Notes: generated from the sequence alone by a model not told the origin. Positions 32,027-45,217 are shown, counted from the first letter of the stretch. The stretch: 64,000 nucleotides of DNA from Phragmites australis (GCF_958298935.1 NC_084940.1:24113146-24177145); one strand, 5' to 3'. Numbers and translations are program-made.

Positions 32027-34502
32027 GGGCTCTGGCATGGCGGGATCCTCCATAGCCTAAGGCTGCTGGAAAACGAGCGCGTGCAGCCCCCCCCCCAATT
32101 CGTGCGGGGACACTCCAGCCCGGTGGCCTTCTACCTTCGGAGGCTCGCATACCAGTTCAACGGCCGAGTCATCGGAGGTGCCCCTAGTTCGCAAGAAGCT
32201 CCTGAGGCGCTGGGAGCATGACCGGGGGAAGGGCCGGGCCTCCTCGGATATTGTGGGTCATGGCCAGAGCCAACAGAGAGGTGTGGCCTCCGTGGACTAT
32301 GATTTTGGTATCATCGGTTCGAACGTCGAGGACGTTACAGACCCTCCTGTAAGAGGTTCAGAGGAACTAGGTGGTGCATGGTTTTCTTCGTTAGCCATAT
32401 CCTGTTTCGGTCGTGCATCGGGATCTTGATTTGTGTTTCCTTGATTTTTTTTAGCGATCCTCGAGGTGAATGCGTCCTTGACTCCAGCCCCTGATGCCCC
32501 GGAGGCTCAGCAGGGATTGGAGACTCCTCCGAAGAGGTCTCCAAAGGCCGTCTCGGGGGACGTGGCTTTGTTTCTACTGAGCCCCGAGCCAGCTGGTGAC
32601 CTGCCCTTGGCGGCTGGTGCTGGAGCCATAGTGCCCTCCGCCGAGGGTCCCTTTGGTGTGGTCGAGGGGAGCTCTGACCTCAGGGTCTTGACCCCGGATG
32701 ACCTCATGCTATGCCCGGAGGCGTCAAGGTCCTTTGCTGTGACCTCCTCTCTTCTCCGGAGTGGAGAGGTCGAGCGATCATTGGCCCAACGTCCTTTGGA
32801 GGAACTAGAGGCACGGTTGGTAGCGGCAACCCTTCAGGTCAGTAGTATTGGTTACGATTTGCCGGGTCCGGTGTTGGGTTCTAAGTTGCTCATTCTGTCC
32901 TTTTCCTTCTTCTTTTGTGCCTTGGAGCAAGTAATTTTGATGAGGGCACCGGGAGGTGGGGGCGCTAGGCCTTTCCCACGGTCTGTAACGAGGTTGAGGG
33001 CCTTCATTGGGCCTTGGAAGAGGCCCGAAAGTGGGCGGAGTCTGCAGAGGGTCATCTTCAGGAGGAGATGGCGCTTCGCAAGCGTGCGGAGGCTGAGGCG
33101 CGAAAGGCTACAGAAGACCTCTGGGAGGCGAGGGAGTTTGCTGATGAGGCCAACGCAGCCCGTGTGTCCGCCGAAGGCGACATTGACACCCTTTGGGCGG
33201 CATTGGGTAATATGCAGCGAGAGCTAGAGGAGGCTCAGGCATCAGATGGGGCATTGCGTTCGGTGTGCCAGTAGTTAATGGTACTTGCATTGGAGGTGGC
33301 CCGGATTACCGCTGATACTTTGAGCGACCTTGGGGCTCGGTGCCCGCAACTGCCCTCTGACTTGGAGGCATCGATTATGCCTCTCTTCTTTGCTTCTATC
33401 TGCCACAAAGGTCATGGTTAGGGCCGCGGAGGTCTACACGAGGTCCAGTGCCCGTGTGGCTATTGCACTTCAACTGACCCTGCTGCACCAAGCAGGGGTT
33501 GGTCCCCTCGAAGCACTGGAGCAGCAGGTGTCGAACTCCGTGGTCGAGGGCTTTCGGCTAGAGGCACCTCCTGCGGAGATTCACGCAGCCCTAGAGAGCT
33601 TCCACCATGGTGTATGGGCGAAACATGACCGGAGCGTGACGTTACGCTACATGGCTGGTCAGGGGACTCTGGGTGCCTCGGGGGGCCTTCGCCCGTGTTC
33701 TTCGTTGGGAGGTCTGGTCCTTCACCCAAGTCTACGGGCGCTTCGTGGCCCTCTAGAGGTCCTTCGTCTGGCGCTGTTGCCCCGCCGGAGCCGTGCGTGG
33801 ATGCCCCATAGGTGTAGCTCTTCTGCAGGCTATCTTTTGTTTCTTTTTCTTTTCTGAGGGTGTCAAGTTTTTTCATGTTGACTACCCCCTTCTGCTTCAT
33901 GTATATAATCTTTTCCTTATTTGATGGAACCACACTTGTCTTCCTGTGGTTTGCATGTGTTGTTTCTGGAATGTTTGTGCCTTTGAGGTTAACTGGAGTC
34001 CGATCTGCGTGTATAGGTATGGCGGCCCGAGGCCGGATGAGGCCTCATCCGTATCTTGGATAGTGCCTCTGGGGAGGGATCGAGTGCATCTGGAGCATCG
34101 AGGGATACTCTGTCCGTTCGATGGCGGAGTCATTTCGTTATGCCCCGCGATTCCGAGGGGTGTAATGATCCGTAGGTGGCCGCCGATGTCTTGGTCAAGG
34201 TCGAGCCAGAGGATCCCCTTGTGTCTGCTCCGAATGTATATTTTGTTGCAAGGGATGACTGGTGCGCAGCCCGAATAGCCCGGGAGGTTGCCGGCTCATG
34301 CTTCCTACAACGCTTTGTCCTTCCTAGGGATTCTAACAGACGGGTGCCTTCAGAAATTCTTGAGTCTATCCTCGACGAAGTGAAGGTGGAGGAGGTACAG
34401 GCCGCTGAGGCCTCGCTGGAGGGGCAGGAGGAGGAAGAGCTGGACTTCTCGGCCTTCAACTCATATCCTTTCTCGGCGGATCCTTCATCTTCCCGAGGCT
34501 GA
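32027..34502 (+). pseudogene. A antisense ORF, middle and C-terminal parts
   Basis: Continuation of the antisense gene after the B/F' insertion, in several frames. Recognisable: a region with a likely intron (donor GTAAGA at 32349, acceptor TTTTTTTTAG ending 32454, though reading phase does not close simply); a Pro/Ser/acidic segment from about 32466; a long coiled coil ('ARKWAESAEGHLQEEMALRKRAEAEA', 33014-33270); and a final acidic frame ending EEELDFSAFNSYPF at 34502. Antisense proteins of Tat elements often combine the N-terminal domain with a coiled coil. The role is unknown. Stops and frame changes show it is no longer intact. Confidence 0.55.
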
Positions 34503-34620
34503 GTCTCCGTTATGGGCAATAGCTCTTCTCGCGGAGGGGGCTCGCGTTGGCCTCCTGTGCGCAGTTGTCGGGGACGACTCTCCAGGTCCCGCGGTGTTCT
34601 CGGGATGCGTGGTGGTCAGG

Positions 34621-34625
34621 TACCC
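34621..34625 (+). repeat. Target duplication of C, left copy (TACCC)
   Basis: TACCC precedes the C terminus and is repeated at 45213-45217. Confidence 0.9.
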
Positions 34626-37600
34626 TGTGAGGACCCGTCCACACAGTATTCAAATTAATCATCAGGCGGATCATTATTCATAATCCAACCTCGACGATTA
34701 ACTCGAATACTATTCCGGCAGTCCCGGCACGTGTTTCGTGCCCAAGGATCGGAACACATGCCTCCAACATAGTGCATAACAACATAGCTTAATAAAGAGC
34801 AAGTAATAAACATTTATATTATAAATATTAAGCATGCAACTGATTTCAACAATTTACAACAAAAGCGAGCTAGGAGGAGACAAAACCCCTCAACTCCTAA
34901 CTAACAAAAGAGACTACGCAGCGGAAGAAAATAAACTATACAACAAAAGGATATGGAGCCACATGCCCTTAGGCTCCATACCAAAACATTGAGTTCGGAG
35001 TAGAATGTGCTACTCCTGCCCGCCACCCTGATCGGCAGGCACAAAGTAGCCAAACACCGCCTCTTCCTCGCCGACCTGCGAACGTGCATCAACTTAAGGG
35101 TAGCACCCTGAGTGCGAAGGTACTCGCAAGTCTTACACAATATAGAGCACATATACATAGCTCAACTCCAAGAATCATGCATTAGCTGGTATCAAGGATT
35201 AAACATGGTTAAGTGAATTAAAGCGGTAAGCAACCTAGACATATGTGTGTGCAACTAACTTGACCAACATATATGACACTACCCTGCATCACCAACTGAA
35301 CATAAGTAATTGTAATCAACATGTGTATCAAAAGTATAACAAGTACCAACTCTGACCACTCCCACATAACCACCATGTCCATACCACCACCACAAATCCA
35401 CAACGAACCTCTACGACCGATACGGATGAAACAATAGCATGCACATGACTGAGAGCGCGGCAGTTAGAACTATTTATACACCCTGCAGGGGGATACTCCT
35501 GGAGCCACACGACATGAGAACCATACGGCTTATGCCACCCGCTAAAGTGCACACAATGGGGTACCCATGACAACCTTTCCCAACCAGCCCCAATCGTGTG
35601 GGGCATGCATCGCTCGGTGCGGCGATACTAGAACTACTCCCGGAGCAAACTAGTACCGCTTACAAGCCCGCCCGCTCACACCGTCGATGTTCACGCCCAC
35701 AAAGCCACAACTGCATAGGTATTGGCTCACCTTACCATTAGATCGGCATGTGGTGAGTAAGGTAAGTGCTAAAGCCAACAGTACCAACGGACGGCCTTAA
35801 ACGATGCAAGCGGTCTATGGTGCTCGAGTTTCCTCTCCCGACCTGCCCCCTGGACTTTCCACCGAGGCAGACGACACCCCTAACACCGCCCACATCTCGT
35901 CTCATACTCATCACTCACCAACCACCTCACGAACAACATGTATTTGTAATCAATAGTACTCCCTATACTCACGAACAACAGAAAACACCGTCGTTCGACT
36001 TCTACCGAAAGACCTAAGCATTGCTAAGCATGTATATCATACTCGTACCTAGACATAACACCATCTCTAGGCTACAAGGAAATTACTTGAACAATTGACC
36101 AAGGTAGAAAGATGCAATCGGAATAGGTTCTACCCAAGGGTACCCAACACATGCATACATACATAAGCATATTCATCAATTGAGACTTCCAAATTTGACA
36201 AGGGTGAAATATGTTAGTTGCTTGCCTTGATGCACTGGTTCACAAAGGTGCGGCGCCTTGGGATCAACCTCAGTCTCCGGGATCAATGGATCAGCGTGTT
36301 CTAAGAAACATAACGCGTGCAATGATAAGCATAAATGAAATGCAATAATCTAAACCACAAGGTGCAAATGATGAAATGCCATGAAAATATGCTTTAAAAT
36401 GTAGGAAAACATTTTTCCTAGCTAGAACAAGTCATAACAAGACTAGAAAAATTGGTTTCATCCATTTTGGACTTGTAAAGAATTAATGGTGAATTAATGA
36501 AGCTTAAGCCTAATTAATTAGCCTCAAAACTTTAATTCGACATTTAATGGCTGGGGATATTTTTCATAGATAGAGTAGTTTATTATGAAACTAACAAAAT
36601 TGGTTTCATGATTTTTGGAGTTCGTATGAATTAATTCTGAATTTTACAAGTTATCAGCAGAGGCTGATGAACAGTGCACCCGGATACTCCGGTGAAGGCC
36701 GGATACTCCGGGGTACCGGGGACTCCGGGAGACTCTCCGGCAGCACCCTATCGGTTATTTTCGGCTGGGGCTCATCCGGAGACTCCGGGGAAGGCCGGAT
36801 ACTCCGGGAAAGCTCCAGAACTGGACTGTTTTGAGGGGAAAAATGCCCAGAACGAATTGCGATCTTCTCCAAACCAAAAGAGAACATGTTTGAGCTAGTT
36901 CAAGGGTTCCAGAACTCATTTAACAACCAAGAAACTCCATTCCTCATTCAAATTCATCTAATTCCTCAAATTAGGTCTAAAACATCCAAAAATGCCCAAA
37001 CTTCACCACCTAGCTCCAAATTCGGATTTCGACCAACCAAATGCATATCCAAGCCACAGAAAGCCTAAAGGACTTACCCAAGGTGCTTTGGCGAGGTTGG
37101 GGACTGCCAGGAGAAGGAAAAAATGGTGGGAAATCGAAGAACTCCGGTGTTCTTCACTTTTCAACCCTAACACCAAAAGACATCCAAATCGGCTCAAATC
37201 CTTCGGGAATGAGCAAACAAATTGGAGGAATGGAATGCTTGTGAGCTTGTGATTGCAATGGTACCACATGCATACCTTGATTCAGCTCCTAGAGTGCGGA
37301 TTTGAGGGAGAAAGGAGAGAGGGAGTGAGAGGGAGAGTGAGCTCTTGCTCCCTTGCTTTGGCTGGTTGGGAGAGGAGAGAGGCACATGAGTGGGAGTGAG
37401 GGAGCAGGTGGGGCTGCTACCCAAGTGGACGGAGAGATGGTGGGGCCAGGTGGGTCCCACATGTTAGAGAGAAAGAGGTCTATTTTAACTGCGAATTTAA
37501 TTCTTTTCTCTCCCGAATTTCTTTCTCTCATCTAATTGATTTCAAACAAAGTGCTCTAGTACGCCAAAATAATTTACCTCAAAAATAATTATGACGCTAA

Positions 37601-37650
37601 TGATGCATGATTAATCTTAATCACGCAATTATGGAATTTGGGACGTGACA
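34626..37650 (-). repeat. C 3' LTR (full length)
   Basis: 3,025 bp; on minus TGTCACGTCCC...GTCCTCACA. Includes a palindrome cluster CCGGATACTCCGG at 36680-36815 that is missing from the other copy. The LTR core block common to D, F and J lies at about 35100-35195. Confidence 0.93.
36665..36815. repeat. CCGGATACTCCGG palindrome cluster in the C 3' LTR
   Basis: CCGGATACTCCGG (5-bp arms, TAC centre) at 36680-36692 and 36699-36711, with variants to 36812. The stretch begins with ATGAACAGTGC, the TGAACAGT core found in other LTRs here. Confidence 0.8.
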
Positions 37651-37673
37651 AACCTCCCCCCCCCCTTAAAAGG
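37651..37673 (-). other. Polypurine tract of C
   Basis: On minus, AAGGGGGGGGGGGAGGTT directly precedes the LTR terminus. Confidence 0.85.
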
Positions 37674-37815
37674 AATCTTGCCCCGAGATTCGGTACGAGT
37701 CGGGGAAGAGCACGATGAGTCTAGGAACCACGCTGTGAGAGATAGAATCCAATGAACATTTCCATTTAACAAGGCGATGAGCACATACATGGAAAATGTT
37801 CCAACTGTGCAAAAT

Positions 37816-40800
37816 TTACAACGAATTTTCCAAGCCTGCAAAGAGCTCGGGATACTCGGAGCGGATCTTATCCTCACGCTCCCAAGTTGCCTCGTCTTCC
37901 GAGTGGTTGCTCCATTGGATTTTGATGAATTTGATGGAACTTCACCGTGTCTGGCGTTCGGCTTTGTCCAAGATACGGAGTGGCCACTCACAATATGTCA
38001 AGTCTGGTTGTAACTCTTGGGGTGCAACATCGACAACTTCTGTCGGGACTCGGAGACATTTCTTCAATTGTGACACATGGAACACATTGTGCACGGTGGA
38101 GAGAGACGGAGGCAAGTCCAGTTGATATGCCACCTCTCCACGTCGAGCAACAATCTGGAATGGTCCCACGTATCGAGGTGCTAACTTGCCTCGGACTTGG
38201 AATCGGCGAACACCCTTGAGAGGCGACACCTTGAGGTATACATGGTCTCCGACTTCAAAAGCGAGCTCTCAGCGGCGGCGATCCGCATAGCTCTTCTGCC
38301 GTGACTTTGCCGTGAGAAGGCTCTTGCGGATATTTAGGACATGATCTTCCACCTCCTTGACTAGATCTGGACCCAGAAAAGCCCGTTTGCCGGATTCGGA
38401 CCAATTCAACGGCGTTCGGCATCTCCGGCCATAAAGGGCCTCAAACAGCGCCATCTCAATACTAGCTTGGAAGATGTTATTGTAGGAGAATTCCGCGAAT
38501 GGTAGGCATATGTCCCACTTCTTCCCATAAGTGAGCACACAAGCTCGGAGCATGTCCTCTAGAATTTGATTAACTCGCTCCGTTTGACCATCCGTCTAAG
38601 GGTGATATGCCGTGCTATGAAAGAGCTCGGTCTCCATGGCCTCTTGGAAGCTCCTCCAGAAATGAGATGTGAACTGCGTGCCTCGATCAGAAACAATCTT
38701 CTTCGGAACCCCATGGAGACACACAACCCTTGCAAGATACAATTTGGCATAGTCCTTAGCACCGTATCGAGTCTTTACCGGAAGGAAATGTGCTGACTTG
38801 GTAAGCCGGTCGACAATGACCCAGATAGAGTCATAACCTTGAGGGGTCTTCGGCAAACCAGTAATGAAGTCCATTCCAACCTCCTCCCACTTCCAGGAGG
38901 GAACAGGCAAAGGCTGGAGTGTACCAGCTGGCTTGAGATGCTCGGCCTTCACCCTACGGCAGACATCACACTCAGCTACATATCGAGCGATCTCTCGCTT
39001 CATGCGAGTCCACCAAAATCTCGGATTGAGGTCTTGATACATTTTTGTGCTTCCCGAATGAATAGAAAGCAATGAATCATGAGCCTCATCGAGAATCTTT
39101 TTCCTCAAAGCCTCATCCTTCGGAACCACAAGACGGTTCCCAAACCACAGAATGCCCTGCTCATCTTTAGAAAAGCATAAGGCTTGACCGATCTTCATAT
39201 TCTCTCTGATTCGGGCTATGCCTTTGTCATCCTTCTGAGCTGCCTTGATCTCATCCAGAAGAGTGGACTTGATCTCCAAGTTGGCAATGAATCCATCCGT
39301 GGCCATCTTGAGCCCAAGCCGCCAGAACTCATCACAAAGTGTGGAATTTCCAGGCTCGACCCTAAGACAATGGCAATGAGCTTTTCGGCTCAAGGCATCG
39401 GCGACCACATTCGCCTTGCCGGGGTGATAATGAACTTCCAGCTCGTAGTCCTTAATCAGCTCGAGCCATCTTCGCTGCCTCATATTCAAATCTGCTTGAG
39501 TGAAGATGTACTTCAAACTCTTGTGATCTGTATAGATACGGCACAAGTTCCCCATAAGATAATGACACCATATCTTCAGAGCGTGCATGACTACAGCCAA
39601 CTCTAAATCATGTGTCGGATAATTCTCCTCATGGCGCTTCAACTGTCGTGAGGCGTAAGCGACAACCCTGCCTGCTTGCATAAGGACACATCCGAGGCCA
39701 CTGCGAGAAGCATCGCAATAGACATCGAAGCCCTTGTTCACATCAGGCTGAGCAAGGACTGGAGCGGTCGTGAGCAATTTCTTCAAAGTCTGGAAAGCTG
39801 TCTCACAGTCACTCGACCACTCGAAAGCATTGCCTTGCTTCAACAACTCGGTCATCGGCTTGGCAATCTTGGAGAAATTCTCGATGAACCAGCGGTAGTA
39901 GCCCGTGAGTCCGAGAAAACTCCGGATATTAGTGACATTCTTGGGCTAAACCCAATTGCGCACATCCTGCACCTTGCTTGGGTCAACTGCAACACCATTC
40001 TCTGACAGAACATGCCCTAGAAATGCCACCTCCTTGAGCCAGAACTCACACTTGCTAAACTTGGCATAGAGTTGATGATCTCTGAGCCGGCCAAGAACAA
40101 TACGGAGGTGCTCTACATGCTCTGCATCAGTCTTGGAGTATATGAGAATGTCGTCGATGAATACCACGACAAACTTATCCAATTCTTCCATGAACACCGT
40201 GTTCATCAAATACATGAAGAATGCTGGCACATTTGTCAATCCGAAGGACATGACGGTAAATTCATATAGCCCGTAGCGGGTCGAGAAAGCTGTCTTTGGA
40301 ATATCCTCCGGTCGGACTTTGATTTGATGATAGCCTAGTCTCAAATCAATCTTCGAGAAGACTCGGGCTCCGGTCAGCTGATCAAACAAGATATCAATCC
40401 TAGGGAGCGGATACCTATTCTTGACAGTGACCTCATTCAACGGACGGTAGTCCACACACATCTAGAGAGTGTCATCCTTCTTCTTCACAAAGAGAGCCGA
40501 GCATCCCCAGGGTGAGGAGCTCGAACGAATGAACCCCTTTGATAACAATTCCTGAATCTACTTCTTCAGTTCAATTAGCTCAACTGGCGACATCTTATAC
40601 GCCTTCTTTGAAATTGGGGCCGCACCGGGCATGAGATCAATGGAGAACTCCACTGCTCTGTCAGGCGGCATTCCATGCAACTCATCCGAAAAGACATCCA
40701 GGAATTCCCACACCACAGGAATGCTCATCATGTCTATGGTGGGGACAGCCTTCAAGGCGAAGAGACAAGATTTGACACCCTCTAGCTTCAATTGAATCCG

Positions 40801-42263
40801 GGTGCTGGACGAACCATTTAGAGTAACTGTCTGCTGGGCACAATCTAACGCGGCCTTGTTCTTAGAGAGCCAGTTCATCCCCAATATGATATCAATTCCC
40901 TTAGAGTTCATCACTAGCAGATTTGCCCCAAAAGACATCTCGTTGATGATCATTGAGGTGTTGGACACACATTGCTTAACAAGGACCTTGGCTCCTGGTG
41001 CATCTATGAGGTAAGGCATGGGGGTGGTGCTAACTGTCAACCCATGACGCCAAACATAACTTGCCACTATGAAGCAATGAGAAGCTCCAGAATCGAAAAG
41101 AACAACTGCAGGTGCAACGACAGAGTTAGAACGCATATGCAACGTACCCATCAGGACAGTGTCACCCTCCTGAACGTCCTCGACGGTGGTGTGGCGTGCT
41201 CAACCACGCTTGGGGACGTGGGTCGCCTGAGAAGACTGAGGCACTGACTGAGCTGGTGGTGGCCGTGGAGCAGTCACCACGGCTCCCAGCCTCGGATACG
41301 GGCAATCCCGCACGTAGTGGCTGACACGGCTGCAGTTGCAACAAGGGCCGTCGGGGCCACCGATCACACTACTCTGCGAACCGACCGGTCGTGGAGGCTG
41401 TCCTTGTGGAGCGGAGAAAGCCGGCCACTGCGCCACATCAGACGCGGAGCACCCGATGCTGACACGCGAGATGGTGGAGGTAGACTCTCCGTGCGGGCGC
41501 GCTACAAGCTCCTGCCCACAGAAGGCGAGGAACCCCTCTTGCGCTTCTTCTCCTCCTGGTGGTTCTTAAACTTGAACACCACCGTGAGGGACGTGCTCAC
41601 CAACTTGTTGAAGTCGGTGAACTCATGTGCGGATAGCCGGTCCTGCATCTTCGAGTTGAGACCGTTAACGAAGCGGTATTGTTTCCGCTCGTCGGTGCTC
41701 ACTTCATCTTGAGCATATTGTGCAAGGTGGTTGAACACCTGCACATATTCCATCACCGATCGGCCTCCCTACTTGAGATCCATGAACTCTCGCCTCTTGA
41801 TCTCCATGAGGCCCTTCGGAATGTGGAAATCCCGGAATGCCTGGCGGAACTCCGCCCAAGACACCCGGTGGTTGGCGGGGTGCATGGCCAAGTAGTTGGA
41901 CCACCATGCGCCCGCCGGGCCTTGAAGCTGATGGGCGGCGAAGAGCGCCTTCTCATGGTCCTCACATCTGAGGAGAGCAAGCTTCTTCTTGATCATCCAG
42001 AGCCAGTGGTCGGCATCCAGAGGATCCTCAACCCGCGAGAAAATCGGCGGCTGAGTCCTCAGGAAATCTGAGAAATCATCTCGGCGCCCGGGTCCACTCC
42101 CTCCATGAGGAGCCGTGTTGCGCACAAGAGCCTCCAGAAGCGCCTGATTAGTCTTGCAGTTCTGCTAAATCTGCATGAGCACTTCCGCCATTGTTGGCGG
42201 CGGGGGAGGGTTATTCTCATTCGAGCCCGCAGGGTCATCCGACTCGCGATGAGTTCTCACCAT
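37816..42263 (-). pseudogene. gag-pol: C Gag-Pol with chromodomain
   Basis: Starts MVRTHRESDD at 42263. Gag core about 42080-41500; CCHC knuckle degenerate, CCNCSRVSHYVRDC, about 41340; protease LFDSGASHCF about 41090; reverse transcriptase with MCVDYRPLN about 40460 and FIDDILIYS about 40150; RNase [12 protein letters not shown] about 39720; integrase zinc finger and DDE region 39080-38500 (TDGQTERVN straddles a stop at 38597); chromodomain to the TAA at 37816. The total of about 1,480 codons equals Z in length, so this is a full-length copy. It has about ten in-frame stops, nearly all TAG at Gln or TGA at Arg positions, and few frameshifts: silenced and decaying by point mutation. Confidence 0.93.
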
Positions 42264-42615
42264 ACTGTACCGACAAAACAAAAAGAGAAATGTCAAATTC
42301 TGACATAGCCTAAAAGCATTCGCCGGATATCATTTACTAGCCCCCCCCCCCATAATACATGTATATAGATCATGCATGCATGAATGCAGTATGAGAATGA
42401 CGCTATGCTCGATCCTAGATACTGTTTCTTTCTCGTGCACTTCTCTCCGCAAAAAACATCGAAACTCACAAGCAGTTATACTTAGGGGAAAAATATAGCA
42501 GATTCATACATATTGACAAGAAAATGTATAAGTAAACTTTAGTTGGTTGCTTAGTGGGTTTGACACACTTACTAAACAATGTTCTAATTGTGTTTAGGCT
42601 ACTTAATTAAACCAA
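42264..42615 (-). other. C leader between primer site and gag
   Basis: About 350 bp with no gene; contains a C run at 42342-42352. No counterpart of the Z ORF0 is present. Confidence 0.6.
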
Positions 42616-42627
42616 GCTCTGATACCA
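42616..42627 (-). other. C primer binding site
   Basis: On minus, TGGTATCAGAGC three bases after the LTR end: initiator tRNA-Met type. Confidence 0.9.
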
Positions 42628-42630
42628 TGC

Positions 42631-45212
42631 TGTGAGGACCCATCCAAACAGTATTCAAATTAATCATCAGGCGGATCATTATTCATAATCCAACCTCGAC
42701 GATTAACCCAAATACCATTCCGGCAGTCCCGGCATGTGTTTTGTGCCCAAGGATCGGAACACATGCCTCCAACATAGTGCATCACAACATAGCTTAATAA
42801 AGAGCAAGTAATAAACATTTATATTACAAATATTAAGTATGCAACTGATTTCAACAATTTACAACAAAAGCGAGCTAGGAGGAGACAAAACCCCTCAACT
42901 CCTAACTAACAAAAGAGACTACGCAGCGGAAGAAAATAAACTATACAACAAAAGGATATGGAGCCACATGCCCTTAGGCTCCATACCAAAACACTGAGTT
43001 CGGAGTAGAATGTGTTACTCCTGCCCGCCACCCTGATCGGCAGGCACAAAGTAGCCAAACACTGCCTCTTCCTCGCCGACATGTGAACCTGCATCAACTT
43101 AAGGGCAGCACCCTGAGTATGAAGGTACTCGCAAGTCTTACACAATATAAAGCACATATACATAGCTCGAATCCAAGAATCATGCATTAGCTGGTATCAA
43201 GGATTAAACATGGTTAAGTGAATTAAAGCGGTAAGCAACCTAGACATATGTGTGTGCAACTAACTTGACCAACATATATGACACTACCCTGCATCACCAA
43301 CTGAACATAAGTAATTGTAATCAACATGTGTATCAAAAGTATAACAAGTACCAACTCTAACCACTCCCACATAACCACCATGTCCATACCACCACCACAA
43401 ATCCACAAGGAACCTCTACGAACGATACGGATGAAACAATAGCATACTCATGATCAAGAGCGCGGCAGTTCGAACTGTTTATACACTCTGCAGGGGGATA
43501 CTCCTGGAGCTACACGACACGAGGACCATACGGCTTGTGCCACCCACTAAAGTGCACACAAGGGGGTACTCGTGACAACCTTTTCCAACCAGCCCCAACC
43601 GTGTGGGGCATGCATCGCTCGGCGCGGCGATACTAGAACTACTCCCGAAGCAAACTAGTACCGCTTACAAGCCCGCCTGCTCACACAGTCGATGTTCACA
43701 CTCACAAAGCCACAACTGCGAAGGTATTCGGCTTGCCTTACCATTAGATCGGCATGTGGTGACTAAGGTAAGTGCTAAAGCCAACGGGCGACGGACGGCC
43801 TTAAACAATGCAAGCGGTCTATGGTGCTCGGGTTTCCTCTCCCGACCTGCCCCCTGGACTTTCCACCGAGGCAGACGACACCCCTAACACCGCCCACATC
43901 ACATCTCATACTCATCACTCACCAACCACCTCACCAACAACATGTATTTGTAATCAATAGCAATCCCTATACTCGCGAACAACAGAAAACACCATCGTTC
44001 AACTTCTACCGAAAGACATAAGCATTGCTAAGCATGTATATCGTACTCGTACCTAGACATAACACCATCTCTAGGCTACAAGGAAATTACTTGAACAATT
44101 GACCAAGGTAGAAAGATGCAATCGGCATAGGTTCTACCCAAGGGTACCTGACACATGCATACATACATAAGCATATTCATCAATTGAGACTTCCAAATTT
44201 GACATGGGTGAAATATGTTAGTTGCTTGTCTTGATGCACTGGTTCACAAAGGTGCGGCACCTCGGGATCGACCTCGGTCTCCGGGATCGATGGATCGGCG
44301 TGTTCTAAGGAACATAACGTGTGCTATGATAAGCATAAATGAAATGCAACAATCTAAGCTACAAGGTGCAAATGATGAAATGCCATAAAAATATGCTTTA
44401 AAATGTAGGAAAACATTTTTCCTAGCTAGAACAAGTCATAAGAAGACTAGAAAAATTGGTTTCATCCATTTTGGACTTGTAAAGAATTAATGGTGAATTA
44501 ATGAAGCTTAAGCCTAATTAATTAGCCTCAAATTAGGTCTAAAACATCCAAAAATGCCCAAACTTCACCACCTAGCTCCAAATTTGGATTTCGACCAACC
44601 AAATGCGTATCCAAGCCATGGGAAGCCTATAGGACTTACCCAAGGTGCTTTGCTGAGGTTGGGGACCGCCAGGAGAAGGAGAAAACGGTGGGAAATCGAA
44701 GAACTCCGGTGTTCTTCACTTTTCAACCCTAACACCAAAAGACATCCAAATCGGCTCAAATCCTTCGGGAATGAGCAAACAAATTGGAGGAATGGAATGC
44801 TTGTGAGCTTGTGATTGCAATGGTACCACATGCATACCTTGATTCGGCTCCTAGAGCGCGGATTTGAGGGAGAAAGGAGAGAAGGAGTGAGAGGGAGAGT
44901 GAGCTCTTGCTCCCTTGCTTTGGCTGGTTGGGAGAGGAGAGAGGCACGTGAATGGGAGTGAGGGAGCGGGTGGGGCTGCTGCCCAAGTGGAGGGAGAGAT
45001 GGTGGGGCCGGGTGGGTCCCACATGTTAGAGAGAAAGAGGTCTATTTTAACTGCGAATTTAATTCTTTTCTCTCCCGAATTTCTTTCTCTCATCTAATTG
45101 ATTTCAAACAAAGTGCTCTAGTACTCCAAAATAATTTACCTCAAAAATAATTATGAAGCTAATGATACATGATTAAGCTTAATCACGCAATTATGGAATT
45201 TGGGACGTGACA
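42631..45212 (-). repeat. C 5' LTR (with internal deletion)
   Basis: 2,582 bp, homologous along its length to 34626-37650 except for a 442-bp deletion whose joint is the 7-bp CCTCAAA at 44526-44532. Confidence 0.93.
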
Positions 45213-45217
45213 TACCC

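Larger units (their letters stand above)
34626..45212 (-). mobile_element. Element C: chromovirus, degraded
   Basis: 10,587-bp minus-strand Ty3/gypsy chromovirus: 5' LTR 42631-45212, initiator-Met primer site, single gag-pol frame to 37816, polypurine tract, 3' LTR 34626-37650, TSD TACCC. It sits near the end of the A antisense gene. LTRs clearly diverge and differ by a 442-bp deletion. No ORF0 is recognisable between primer site and gag (42264-42615). Confidence 0.93.

Noticed and set aside
36665..36815. Zinc-finger or restriction-like operator array of a host gene
   Set aside because: It is confined to the C LTR and absent from its partner LTR by deletion; no gene is nearby.
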